Position numbers and translations under genes: made by a program
Assembly: GCA_016186905.1 (NCBI GenBank)
Contig: JACPKS010000111.1
Location: 1-64,000, forward strand
DNA: 64,000 nt
Reading direction: 5' to 3'
Origin: Deltaproteobacteria bacterium
GTDB taxonomy: Bacteria; Bdellovibrionota; UBA1018; UBA923
Notes under the pieces: model-generated
Databases searched by the model: none
The model's input: the letters and a program-made list of their open reading frames with translations, nothing else
Told to the model about the DNA's origin: nothing
Shown: positions 43,103 through 51,695 of the stretch, one piece after another
Position numbering within the stretch: the stretch's first letter is position 1
Layout of the letters: every line of letters starts with the position of its first letter

Positions 43103-44614
43103 ATGGCTAAATTTCACGGCGAACAATATTTCCACGTGAGTCTCTCGCTTTTGAGGCTGGGGAAGGCACTGCCCTTTACCTTGCACATTTACCTTCCGGT
43201 CAATGACCGGATTGTTCCCTTGATTCTTTCCGACGAGGTCTACGAGCAGCGCACCGCCGATCTTCTCGCCAGGCGCAAGATCAGCGAAGTTTATATCCTC
43301 GTCTCAGACCGGGCGGTCTACGAAGAATACATGCAAGCGGAGGGGATGATTCCCGAACCGATGGAGGTCGGAGTACAGGCCGTGCACGCGCCGGAAGGAG
43401 CGCAGCACACGCCGCCGGAGGCGGCGATAGAAGAGCCCAAGACTCCGCAAGCGCGGCAAGACGCATCCGCGCCAACCACGCCCCCAACGACCGCAACCAC
43501 CGCGACTGCGACTGCGGCACCCGCTGGGACGACCGCAACCGCCGCCGATGTGACCGACACCTCGCCGACAGAAAACAAGAGCGCCGAAACCGTTACTCCG
43601 ATCGAAGTTGTGGCAACCGGAGTCGCGCCGGTGCACACGCAAGACACGCAGGCGAAGCCTGCGATAGAAGCTCCCAAGACTCCGCAAGCGCGGCAAGACC
43701 CGGCCGCGATCGAAGAGCCTTCGCGGAGCACGCAGCACACGCAAGCCGCATCCGTGCCGACCACGCCCCCGACGACGGCAACCACCGCGCCTGTCCGCGC
43801 GCAGGTTCCGGAAGCGGCGTCACAAGACATTGCGGCACAACCTGCGCGCGGGTCTGGCCGAGCCGACCCCGCGCGCGCGCCGCGCACGAGCCAGCAATCC
43901 AGCCGAAGACTTGCCTCCGAGATTTTCGGAGAAGACCCCGGCGCAAGCGAGCGCGCCCTTTCGACTTCACGCAAGATCATCCGCAAGCTGCTCGACGGCG
44001 CGACGGAAGAGGAAAAAAAGCTCTTCGACGTCTTCGCCGCGCTCGATGCGGCCGGAAAGCAGGGATATTCCTCCTCCGTTGCGTCTTACTGCGTGCTCTT
44101 CGCGATGGGGATCGGCTATTCGGACGTCGAAACCTTGCGCGATCTCGCGGTGGCGAGCCTTCTGCACGACATCGGTACGACGCAGCTTCCGCCCGAAACG
44201 GTCTGGACTCCACGCAATCAGCAAACGCCCGGCCAGCGCCGCGAGTTCGCCGAACACGTTCGGCTCGGGAAAAACCTTCTCGAAGCGCTCGCCTTCAAGC
44301 CCAATGCGCGCGTGGCGGCGCTCATCGAAGCACATCACGAAAAATTCGACGGCACGGGATATCCCAATGGCATCCGCGGCGAAAAACTCACCGAGCTTTC
44401 GCAGGTGCTTTCGTTTTCGGATTTTCTGCACTCTCTTTCCACGGGATACTTCGACGGCAAAAAACGCTCGCCACACGAAAGTTTCGCGTATCTGCGGGAA
44501 ATCGAAAACGATCCGCGCTTCCCGCATTACTTCAATCCGATTCTGTTTCGCAAGATCGTGGAGTGGGTGCGCGCGGGCTCTCCCGGCAAGCCGCCCCTAG
44601 CAGCGGCGTCTTAA
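43103..44614 (+). CDS. HD-GYP-type phosphodiesterase-like protein
   Basis: 503 aa from ATG 43103 (MAKFHGEQYF); upstream in-frame codons run into the permease start. The N-terminal about 95 residues form an unrecognised alpha/beta domain. A roughly 200-residue Thr/Pro/Ala linker contains repeats (KTPQARQD twice, TTPPTTATT twice). The C-terminal HD-GYP domain has LLHDIGTTQL (HD), HHEKFDGTGYPNG (GYP box) and SFSDFLHSLS. The GYP motif and metal residues look intact, so c-di-GMP hydrolysis is plausible. It is convergent with the GAF-like gene, 11 nt apart, and shares linker sequence with it. Confidence 0.8.
   Translation: MAKFHGEQYFHVSLSLLRLGKALPFTLHIYLPVNDRIVPLILSDEVYEQRTADLLARRKISEVYILVSDRAVYEEYMQAEGMIPEPMEVGVQAVHAPEGAQHTPPEAAIEEPKTPQARQDASAPTTPPTTATTATATAAPAGTTATAADVTDTSPTENKSAETVTPIEVVATGVAPVHTQDTQAKPAIEAPKTPQARQDPAAIEEPSRSTQHTQAASVPTTPPTTATTAPVRAQVPEAASQDIAAQPARGSGRADPARAPRTSQQSSRRLASEIFGEDPGASERALSTSRKIIRKLLDGATEEEKKLFDVFAALDAAGKQGYSSSVASYCVLFAMGIGYSDVETLRDLAVASLLHDIGTTQLPPETVWTPRNQQTPGQRREFAEHVRLGKNLLEALAFKPNARVAALIEAHHEKFDGTGYPNGIRGEKLTELSQVLSFSDFLHSLSTGYFDGKKRSPHESFAYLREIENDPRFPHYFNPILFRKIVEWVRAGSPGKPPLAAAS
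43729..43791 (+). repeat. 63-bp inverted repeat, left copy (HD-GYP linker)
   Basis: Matches 45095-45157 in inverted orientation with about 6 differences by eye. It encodes TQHTQAASVPTTPPTTATTA in the HD-GYP protein linker. Confidence 0.8.
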
Positions 44615-44625
44615 GCGGCGGTATC

Positions 44626-46497
44626 TCAAGCGGCCGCGGCGCGGCTGCCGAAACCGCCTAGAACCCCGCGCACGAGACTTGCGGCCGACGCGAGCTGGTC
44701 CATTTGTTTGAAAAACGGATTTGTCCGCGCCAACCGAACGACGACCACGCCTGAAACGTCCTTGAGCGGGAAATACGCTTCGATCATCCCCGGGCTGCCC
44801 TCGATTTCTTCATAAGACGGGAGCCCCTCCCCGATCGCACGCTCAGCCGATTCGACGTGAACGGAATCGAGCACTCCGAACGTCGAGCCGCCGCCTGCCG
44901 CTTCGGCGAGCAGCGAGCAGGTGCCCTTGGTGTCGGCTTTCAACACGGCCACGCCATCGGCGTTGCACGCGAAGCGAAGCATCTCGCAGAATTTTCGCAG
45001 AACCGCGCCGACCGCGTCGCCTTCCTCGGGCGACGGGCCCGAGGCGTAGAGGCTGTCGCTCCATTGCACGGCGAGGCTGATCAGGGATAGCGCGGGCGCG
45101 GTGGTTGTCGTCGTTGTGGACGTGGCCGGCACGGATGCGGCTTGCGTGTGTTGCGTGTCCTGCGCGCGCTCCCGCTCCGATTTCGCCTGTTTTTCCTGTC
45201 GCGCGGGTTCCTGGCGAGCCGCCTCGGAAGATCGGCCTCTCTCTTGCTGTGCCGTCTTGTGGAAAGCTTGGGTTGGCGTGGGTGCTATGCTCGAATCTTT
45301 TTGCGCGAGCGTCGCAGACGGGCGCTCCTCTTGCTTCGTTTTCTGGGATTGATTGGACTCGTCATGTTTCACCTGCGGTGTCTCGGATTCCACATTCGCC
45401 GCCTTCGGCGGCGTGCCCTGCGGCGTGCCCTGCGTGCTCCGCGCGCGCACTTTCCATTCGCGAACGGGTGCCACGGGTTTTGGGGAAAACGGATTGGGAG
45501 CATCTGTCGAGGTCTTAGGCTGCCGCGTTTCGCCCGACGTGTCGCGTTTCGCGCGCGGAGTCTCGTTTTGTACTAGCGCCGCCTTCGGCGGCGTGCCCTG
45601 CGCGGCCATTCCCATCAGTTCGCCCGGCGCGCGCTTGGCGTCTTGCTGTTTTTCCGCTGTGATCCGGTTTCTCCACTGAGTCATCTCATCCGGACCGCTA
45701 AGTTTTCGTCTGTACTCGACCGCCTGCTGCGGCGAAAGATCGTGCTGCCGCCACTTCGGATTCAGAAAATGCTCGGTCTTCACCGTGCTTTTTCCAGCCG
45801 GCTCCTCCTTCTCGAACTTCATCGCGAGATCCATCAGGTGGCCGAGAGGCTTCTTCGGTTCCTCGTTATTCTTCGGGCGGCCGACGCGCACGAACTCCGT
45901 GCTCACGTCGGGCGCCGTGGAACCCCTCACGATTTGGAGATTCGGCTTTTTCTCGCCTTCGGCCTCGGGTTCCGCGGCCTTCGGGGCCGCCCGCAAGGCT
46001 TGGCGGCGCTGCTCCTTCTCGAACTCTTTTTCGAGCTCCACCTGCAACGCTTTGGTCAAAACCGTGACCTTGAACTCCAGAGCTTTCTCGGCGATCGGCG
46101 CGCGGATATATTCGACGTGGCCGTAGAACTCGAGTTGCTTCGAAAATGCCCGGCCCTCGAGCTTCGATACGACGGCGACCTTCACCTTCTTCGCGCGAAT
46201 CTCATTCACCAGCGACTTGCAAAGCGTGAGCACTTTGATCGACTCGGCCTCGTCGCGCGCCTCCGCGATCACGATGCACGGCATTTTCTTTTTCGCGAGT
46301 TGCGGCGCCCATCCGGCCGACGACTCCTGAACCTCGTTCCGGGAGTCCATGACGAGCGACCGCCGCAAGGCTTCCAGTTCGCTTGAGCGGCCTTTCAGGA
46401 AAATCACCTGCGCCCGCGCCGGGGCGGGGGCGGCAAGTTTTTCCTGCTCTTTTGCCTCCGGCTCTTTATTTTCCGGCTCTTTATTTTCGTCGCTCAT
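44626..46497 (-). CDS. Protein with receiver-like and GAF-like domains
   Basis: 623 aa. After an acidic start of ENKEPE repeats, residues about 30-175 look like an alpha/beta domain similar to a response-regulator receiver (PCIVIAEARDEAE, VKVAVVSKLEG, VEYIRAPIAEKAL) but without a convincing phospho-acceptor Asp. A central roughly 300-residue low-complexity region follows, with GTPPKAA-ETP repeats. The last 150 residues resemble a GAF domain (ACNADGVAVLKADTKG, then IEAYFPLKDVSGVVVVRL). No catalytic output is seen. Its linker shares repeats with the converging HD-GYP gene, and both may be parts of one regulatory pathway. Confidence 0.55.
   Translation of the reverse strand: MSDENKEPENKEPEAKEQEKLAAPAPARAQVIFLKGRSSELEALRRSLVMDSRNEVQESSAGWAPQLAKKKMPCIVIAEARDEAESIKVLTLCKSLVNEIRAKKVKVAVVSKLEGRAFSKQLEFYGHVEYIRAPIAEKALEFKVTVLTKALQVELEKEFEKEQRRQALRAAPKAAEPEAEGEKKPNLQIVRGSTAPDVSTEFVRVGRPKNNEEPKKPLGHLMDLAMKFEKEEPAGKSTVKTEHFLNPKWRQHDLSPQQAVEYRRKLSGPDEMTQWRNRITAEKQQDAKRAPGELMGMAAQGTPPKAALVQNETPRAKRDTSGETRQPKTSTDAPNPFSPKPVAPVREWKVRARSTQGTPQGTPPKAANVESETPQVKHDESNQSQKTKQEERPSATLAQKDSSIAPTPTQAFHKTAQQERGRSSEAARQEPARQEKQAKSERERAQDTQHTQAASVPATSTTTTTTAPALSLISLAVQWSDSLYASGPSPEEGDAVGAVLRKFCEMLRFACNADGVAVLKADTKGTCSLLAEAAGGGSTFGVLDSVHVESAERAIGEGLPSYEEIEGSPGMIEAYFPLKDVSGVVVVRLARTNPFFKQMDQLASAASLVRGVLGGFGSRAAAA
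45095..45157 (-). repeat. 63-bp inverted repeat, right copy (GAF protein linker)
   Basis: Inverted partner of 43729-43791. Read on the minus strand it encodes TQHTQAASVPATSTTTTTTA, in the same reading frame relative to the repeat as in the other gene. Confidence 0.8.
45366..45602 (-). repeat. Direct repeat pair carrying TTC-loop hairpins
   Basis: Two units of about 57 bp, 180 bp apart, each containing CGCCGCC-TTC-GGCGGCG (45397-45413; second near 45577-45593) followed by TGCCCTGCG. They encode GTPPKAANVESETPQVK and GTPPKAALVQNETPRAK. The hairpin style matches that in tatA. Confidence 0.7.
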
Positions 46498-46589
46498 ATT
46501 CCCCTACGTTCGCTTTTCGGCGGATTCGCGCCGCAGCTCAACTGAAATTCCTTACTTGAGAATCCACGGGCCAGGTGTAGCGTGGATTC

Positions 46590-47237
46590 ATGATCTCTCA
46601 ACTTTTTCTCGGGCTTTCGCTGGCCGGAGCCCAATGGGTTCTCTACCTCCTCGCCCTGATTTCGATCCTCTCGGTGGCACTCATTTTGGAGCGCATCCTT
46701 TTCTACCGGGCGGCCACCAAAAGTCTCGCTGAGTTCCGCCGCGACGTGCGACTCGCGGTCAATTCAGGGCAAACCGAAAGCGCTTTGCGGCTCGCGCGCG
46801 AGCGGATGGGGCCGGCGTACGCGAGGGCCCCCGACCTCGAAACCGCGATGGTCGAAGCGCTCCTTTCCTCGCGCCCAAGCGATAAGGCCGAGGTCTTAAA
46901 CGAGCTCGCACTTGACGCTGTCCTGCGCGCGCGCACGCAGTGGGAAAAAAATCTTGCGCCGCTCGCGACGATCGGCTCGAACGCACCGTTCGTGGGACTT
47001 TTCGGAACGGTCTTGGGTATCATCCAAGCCTTCCACGATCTTTCGCGTCAGGCCGCCACGGGCGGCGCGCAGACCGTGACGGCGGGAATTTCGGAAGCGC
47101 TCGTCGCGACCGCGATCGGCATCCTCGTCGCGATCCCAGCGGTGGTGGCGTTCAATCTTTTCAGCCGCCGGGTCAAAGCCGCGACGGTCGATGCGGAAGC
47201 GATGAAGAGTTTTCTCGTCGCGAAGACCGCGAAATAA
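46590..47237 (+). CDS. MotA/TolQ/ExbB proton channel family protein
   Basis: 215 aa, proton-motive-force channel of the inner membrane. Three helices: TM1 at about 15-38 (WVLYLLALISILSVALILER), TM2 around 120-145 in the signature APFVGLFGTVLGIIQAF, and TM3 at about 165-190 (EALVATAIGILVAIPAV). The cytoplasmic loop lies between TM1 and TM2. It is followed 28 nt later by the ExbD partner. ExbB versus TolQ cannot be decided: no tolA, pal or tonB is adjacent. Confidence 0.9.
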   Translation: MISQLFLGLSLAGAQWVLYLLALISILSVALILERILFYRAATKSLAEFRRDVRLAVNSGQTESALRLARERMGPAYARAPDLETAMVEALLSSRPSDKAEVLNELALDAVLRARTQWEKNLAPLATIGSNAPFVGLFGTVLGIIQAFHDLSRQAATGGAQTVTAGISEALVATAIGILVAIPAVVAFNLFSRRVKAATVDAEAMKSFLVAKTAK

Positions 47238-47265
47238 CGCGCGCCCCGCGCGGTGACGGAGAAGA

Positions 47266-47679
47266 ATGGCTGGATTCGCTGGCAACTCAGACGACGAACT
47301 TATGTCCGGCATCAATGTCACGCCGCTCGTCGACGTGGTGCTCGTACTTCTGATTATTTTTCTCATCACCGCGCCCGTCATTTACCAGAACGCGATCAAG
47401 GTGCAGCTTCCGCAGGCGAAATCGGGCGAAGACGCATCCAAACCCAATCCCCTCACCTTCGTGATCAACAAAGAGGGCGAGCTTTTCTGGAACGATCAGA
47501 AAATGGATTGGGATGCGCTTCCCGCGCGTCTGCAGTCTTATCTTCGGTTAGGATCGAACGAGGGCGCTACGGTCACCGCCGACAAAGCCACCCCGCACGG
47601 CACCGTCGTGCGGCTCATGGATGTCTTAAGACAATCCGGTATCGTGAAATTCTCGCTCACCGTCGAATCGAAACGCTAG
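47266..47679 (+). CDS. ExbD/TolR family protein
   Basis: 137 aa partner of the upstream channel protein. A short cytoplasmic tail precedes one TM helix with the essential Asp23 in NVTPLVDVVLVLLIIFLI. The periplasmic domain (about 45-137) has TFVINKEGELFWND and ends VKFSLTVESKR. The pair converts proton flow into work on an outer-membrane partner. Converges with aconitase, with a small hairpin between. Confidence 0.92.
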   Translation: MAGFAGNSDDELMSGINVTPLVDVVLVLLIIFLITAPVIYQNAIKVQLPQAKSGEDASKPNPLTFVINKEGELFWNDQKMDWDALPARLQSYLRLGSNEGATVTADKATPHGTVVRLMDVLRQSGIVKFSLTVESKR

Positions 47680-47704
47680 TATCGCGCAAAAAGGCGCGAG
47701 CAGG
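47680..47704. terminator. Short hairpin between convergent exbD and acnA (repeat copy C)
   Basis: TCGCGC-AAAAAG-GCGCGA forms a 6-bp stem filling the 25 nt between two stop codons. On the minus strand it begins CCTGCTCGCG, the same as the ends of copies A and B, and has a T-run in the loop. It probably serves both transcripts. Confidence 0.5.
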
Positions 47705-50029
47705 CTAACGCTTTGCGGCGGCAAGCGCGGAGCCCGCCTTAAACCACCCGATTTGCTCAGCAGTGAGCGAGTGATTGAGGCAAAACGTTTCCGAGTCCCC
47801 GACGGCGTGTTTCACGACGCACTCAACTTGTTTGCCCGGCGCCAGCCCCGCAAGCCCCAAAATGCTGATTTTGTCACCTTCCGCGATTTTGTCGTAATCC
47901 GCGGGATCCGAGAACGTAAACGGCAACACGCCTTGTTTCTTCAAGTTCGTTTCGTGGATGCGCGCGAACGAACGCGTGATCACGGCGGCGGCGCCAAGAT
48001 GACGCGGGCTCATCGCCGCGTGCTCGCGGCTCGATCCCTCGCCGTAGTTCTCGTCGCCCACGACGATCCACCGCATGCCCTTGGCTTTGTACTCGCGCGC
48101 GACCGCGGGAATCGGCTGGCTCTTTTCTCCGTTCAGGATATTGGTCGTCTTGCCCGCCTCGCCGGAAAACGCGTTCACGGCGCCTAGGAACATGTTGTTC
48201 GAAATATTGTCGAGGTGGCCGCGGAATTTAAGCCACGGCCCGGCAGGCGAGATGTGATCGGTCGTGCACTTCCCCTTCGCCTTCACAAGCAGCGACAGCT
48301 CGACGAAATCGTTGCCGTCCCATTTCGGGAACGGCGAGAGCAGCTGCAGGCGCTCGCTCGAAGGTGAAACCTCGATCCTGGCGTTTTTTCCGTCGGCCGC
48401 GGGCGCCACATACCCATCCTTTGAAAAAATAAACCCGCCGCGCGGAAGCTCATCCGAGATTTCGGGCGTCTGCAGTTTCACTTTTTTTCCGTCCTTGGTC
48501 TTGAATTCCTCTTTCGTGGGATCGACGTCGATGCGCCCCGCGAGCGCGAAGGCCACGACGATTTCTGGGCTCGCCAGAAACGAAAGCGTTTCGGCGTTGG
48601 CGTCGTTGCGGCCCGGAAAATTGCGGTTAAACGAAGAGATGATCGAGTTGCGATCACCCGGTTTGATGTCGTCGCGCTTCCATTGCCCGATGCACGGGCC
48701 GCAGGCGTTGGCGAGCACCACCGCGCCGACCGACTCGAGATCTTTCATCTGCCCGTCACGTTTGATCGTCTGATAGATCAGCTCGCTTCCGGGGCTCACC
48801 ATCAGGCCCACCGAAATCTTGGCACCTTGTTTCCGCGCCTGGCGCGCGACGTCAGCCGCGCGACCCATGTCCTCGTAAGAGGAATTCGTGCACGAGCCGA
48901 TCAGCGAATACGTGAGATTCGCGGGGTAGCCGTTTTTCTTCGCGTCTTCGGCGAATTTCGAGACCGGCCGCGCGAGATCGGGCGTATGGGGACCCACGAC
49001 GTGGGGCTCAAGTACTGAGAGATCGATTTCAAGGATGCGATCGTAGAACTTCGACGGATCCATCGCGACTTCCGGATCGGAACCCAGAAGATCTTTGTTC
49101 CTGCCGGCAAGTGCCGCAAGTCCCGCGCGGTTCGTGGCCTTTAAATACGTTTCCATGCGCCGGTCGTACGGAAACACCGAGGTCGTAGCGCCGTGCTCGG
49201 CGCCCATGTTGCAGATCGTGCCCTTACCGGTGGCGCTGATGCTCTCGCAGCCGGGGCCGAAGTATTCCACGATGTGGTTCGTGCCGCCCTTGACCGTCAG
49301 AAGTTCGCAGACTTTCAAGATCACGTCCTTGGGCGAGGTCCAGCCCGAGAGTTTTCCCGTGAGCTTGACACCGATGAGCTTCGGGTATTTCACCTCCCAC
49401 GCCATTCCGGCCATGACTTCAGCGGCGTCCGCGCCCCCGACGCCGATGGCTTCCATGCAAAGTCCTCCGCCGTTCGGCGTATGGCTGTCGGTGCCGATGA
49501 GCATCCCGCCCGGAAACGCGTACTGCTCGAGCACCACCTGATGGATGATGCCGGCGCCCGGGCCCCAAAATCCGATTCCGTATTTTCCGCAAGCCGAACA
49601 AAGAAAATCGTAGACCTCTTTGTTCTCGGATCTCGCGACTTCCATGTCGGCGCGCGAGCCTTTGTGCGCGCGGATGAGATGGTCGCAGTGAACCGACGAC
49701 GCAACGGCCACGCGCTCGCGGCCCGACTGCATGAACTGCAGCAGCGCCATCTGCGCCGTGGCGTCTTGCATGATGACGCGATCGGGGCGCAGCCTGAGTG
49801 TCGCGGCACCGGCTTTCAGTTCCTGCTTCTCGGCGTCGTCGAGGTGGCCGAGCAGGATTTTTTCGGCAAGCGTGAGCGGCCGGCCCAGGCGCCGTCGAGC
49901 GATCGTAAGATTCTTGCGGATCTTCTCGTAGGCGGATTGAACCAGCTCTTCCGTCGTCTCGACCGTCGGCTCAACCATTGTCTCGACCGCCGTATCGCCG
50001 CGTGCTTCGCCCATTTTTTCGCCGCTCAT
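47705..50029 (-). CDS. Aconitate hydratase (mitochondrial type)
   Basis: TCA-cycle enzyme isomerising citrate to isocitrate with a [4Fe-4S] cluster. 774 aa from ATG 50029, preceded by GGGAG about 9 nt upstream; a 5-codon longer ATG start (50044) lacks a site. Signatures are [37 protein letters not shown] with the first cluster Cys, ACGPCIGQW with two more, and the swivel domain [17 protein letters not shown]. Length and sequence fit the mitochondrial-like AcnA/ACO2 group rather than AcnB. It is divergent from the PilZ-like gene. Confidence 0.94.
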   Translation of the reverse strand: MSGEKMGEARGDTAVETMVEPTVETTEELVQSAYEKIRKNLTIARRRLGRPLTLAEKILLGHLDDAEKQELKAGAATLRLRPDRVIMQDATAQMALLQFMQSGRERVAVASSVHCDHLIRAHKGSRADMEVARSENKEVYDFLCSACGKYGIGFWGPGAGIIHQVVLEQYAFPGGMLIGTDSHTPNGGGLCMEAIGVGGADAAEVMAGMAWEVKYPKLIGVKLTGKLSGWTSPKDVILKVCELLTVKGGTNHIVEYFGPGCESISATGKGTICNMGAEHGATTSVFPYDRRMETYLKATNRAGLAALAGRNKDLLGSDPEVAMDPSKFYDRILEIDLSVLEPHVVGPHTPDLARPVSKFAEDAKKNGYPANLTYSLIGSCTNSSYEDMGRAADVARQARKQGAKISVGLMVSPGSELIYQTIKRDGQMKDLESVGAVVLANACGPCIGQWKRDDIKPGDRNSIISSFNRNFPGRNDANAETLSFLASPEIVVAFALAGRIDVDPTKEEFKTKDGKKVKLQTPEISDELPRGGFIFSKDGYVAPAADGKNARIEVSPSSERLQLLSPFPKWDGNDFVELSLLVKAKGKCTTDHISPAGPWLKFRGHLDNISNNMFLGAVNAFSGEAGKTTNILNGEKSQPIPAVAREYKAKGMRWIVVGDENYGEGSSREHAAMSPRHLGAAAVITRSFARIHETNLKKQGVLPFTFSDPADYDKIAEGDKISILGLAGLAPGKQVECVVKHAVGDSETFCLNHSLTAEQIGWFKAGSALAAAKR

Positions 50030-50049
50030 GCTTGTTTCTCCCATGTTTT

Positions 50050-50077
50050 TTGCACAATTGCCGATGTACCTTATAGT
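50050..50077 (+). promoter_or_regulatory. Sigma-70-like promoter of the PilZ-like gene
   Basis: TTGCAC (50050-50055), 16-nt spacer, TATAGT (50072-50077), 11 nt before the ATG. The predicted 5' leader is only about 5 nt long, so the mRNA would be nearly leaderless. Confidence 0.5.
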
Positions 50078-50088
50078 AAGGGAACTGC

Positions 50089-50814
50089 ATGTCGAATCCA
50101 AACTTTTCTCCGCGGTTTATCAAAGCCCGAGTGACCTTCAGGCTCGACGATACCGCCTATGATCTTGGGGAAAATCTCGTCAACCCGTCGGGCGTGCCGG
50201 GTGCCGCATGGGACAAATTCGACCCGATCGAAACCATGGGGAAAAAAGTTCAGGCCACGCTCAACGTTCGGAGTTCAGCGCCGTTCACGATCAGCTGCCC
50301 CGGAACGCTGACCTGCGAGCAGACCGAAGCCGCAGCGCTTCTGGGCGTCTCGCTCAATCTCTCTGACGCGGACACGCTTGCGCTCTCAGCCGCGATCGAG
50401 AAGGAAGGCATCCTGCCCGAATATATCCGCGCTTTTCCGCGCATCCCTTACGCGAAAAAGATCGGCGCGATGACGGCGTACGCGATCCTGCGCTTCAGGC
50501 TGGGAAACGAGGAAGTTCTCACCGTCGCCGAGCTCAACAACGTCTCTCCGTCGGGCTTTCAGGTCATGACCGAGGATCATCGCGCCAACGCGCTTCTGCC
50601 CGGCGAAAATATGAAGGTCATGCTCGTCCCGCGCGGCGAAACGTTCAATCCCATCAACCTTGCCGGAAAAATCAGGCGAGTCACCCACTCCGCCGATCCC
50701 GTTTCGGGAAACATGCGCCTTTTTTTCGGCGTGAGCATCGGGTCGCTGACCGATTACGACCGGTCGGGGTTTACCGTGATGCTTCGAAGGGTCGTGGGCT
50801 CCCTCAAAGCCTAG
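50089..50814 (+). CDS. PilZ-like domain protein
   Basis: 241 aa without signal peptide. The C-terminal 100 residues resemble a PilZ c-di-GMP-binding domain: Arg residues in AILRFRLG, then [10 protein letters not shown] fitting [D/N]-x-S-x-x-G, then [13 protein letters not shown] and [10 protein letters not shown]. The N-terminal 130 residues are unrecognised and contain [15 protein letters not shown]. The RxxxR element is not exact, so ligand binding is uncertain. An HD-GYP gene lies 5.5 kb away, but no direct link is visible. Confidence 0.55.
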   Translation: MSNPNFSPRFIKARVTFRLDDTAYDLGENLVNPSGVPGAAWDKFDPIETMGKKVQATLNVRSSAPFTISCPGTLTCEQTEAAALLGVSLNLSDADTLALSAAIEKEGILPEYIRAFPRIPYAKKIGAMTAYAILRFRLGNEEVLTVAELNNVSPSGFQVMTEDHRANALLPGENMKVMLVPRGETFNPINLAGKIRRVTHSADPVSGNMRLFFGVSIGSLTDYDRSGFTVMLRRVVGSLKA

Positions 50815-50820
50815 CCTCCT

Positions 50821-50908
50821 CGCGCGACTGGGTTCCTCGCCATAAAATTCGCCTCACCTCCCTTCGGTCGAGTTCGGCGAAGTTTTAGGCTCGGAATCCA
50901 GTCGCGCG
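50821..50908. terminator. Long inverted repeat between convergent genes
   Basis: The arms CGCGCGACTGGGTTCC (50821-50836) and GGAATCCAGTCGCGCG (50893-50908) pair with one G-T wobble. A second inner stem is AAATTCGCC with GGCGAAGTTT. It fills the gap between two stop codons and abuts the stop of the minus-strand gene. Probably a bidirectional terminator or 3' structure. Confidence 0.6.
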
Positions 50909-51454
50909 TCAGCTCATCATGAGGTACGTCACGATCTGCGCGTGCGCGCAATGCTCGGCGCAGTCCGACCTCGCGGCCTCCGCCGACTCCTTCAGCCCGA
51001 GAACCTCGCTGTACGAGAAAATCAGCGCGGCCCACGCGCGCACCATTCCGGGATACACGAACACGAGGTATTCGAGCGTCGTCACGAGATCGACCCCGGA
51101 AGCGCCGATTACGAGCGGCGGGATTCGCGCCATGATGCTTTCTTCGGCCTCGTCCTGCAGGCTGTCGAGAAAATCCGGAAAAACTTTGTTGGCGACGTCG
51201 CGACAGTATTCGATCTTCCCGCGCGCGGGAAGATCGAGACCGGATGGATTGAGCGCGGAAAACCAGATGATGCCGGGCCGAATCGGATCGCGATAGTACA
51301 TGTGCGTGTACTCCGCCTCGGTCGCCCTTTCTTTTAAGTCGGCGATGAGGCGCGCGCCCTTGCGTCCGAGCAGCTCCCCGTCCTCGACGCCAAGCTCAAA
51401 CCGCATCTGCTTCGAGGTGAGATCGAGGATCTGAACCGGAACCATGATTCCCAT
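50909..51454 (-). CDS. Unknown protein
   Basis: 181 aa, mixed alpha/beta N-terminal 90 residues (VPVQILDLTSKQMRFEL, then IIWFSALNPSGLDLPARG) and a helical C-terminal half with a Cys pair (SDCAEHCAH). There is a hydrophobic stretch at about 120-150 (LVTTLEYLVFVYPGMVRAWAALIFSY), possibly amphipathic helices rather than membrane segments. The first codons overlap no other gene. No family recognised. Confidence 0.6.
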   Translation of the reverse strand: MGIMVPVQILDLTSKQMRFELGVEDGELLGRKGARLIADLKERATEAEYTHMYYRDPIRPGIIWFSALNPSGLDLPARGKIEYCRDVANKVFPDFLDSLQDEAEESIMARIPPLVIGASGVDLVTTLEYLVFVYPGMVRAWAALIFSYSEVLGLKESAEAARSDCAEHCAHAQIVTYLMMS

Positions 51455-51695
51455 TTTGAGGGCACGCGCGAAAACGCGCTAGACGGACAAAATTACCCGG
51501 CGCACGGCCGCGAAACTTCAGTAACTCACTGGTTATTGCATTACCTGTTCGTCAGCAAATCGCTACTCTCACGGTCTCTCGAATAATCTTGCGTAACGAC
51601 CATTGAATCCGTCGAGGTATTTTCGCTTCATTCCCGCGCCAAGATAACTCCCCTGAATAAGCTGTGTAATATTTTCTTTTTTCTTCTGAATTCGC

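Noticed and set aside
43019-43103. 28-codon upstream extension of the HD-GYP gene.
   Set aside because: It overlaps the divergent permease start, is Cys/Trp/Pro-rich and has no ribosome site; MAKFHGE at 43103 is a natural start.
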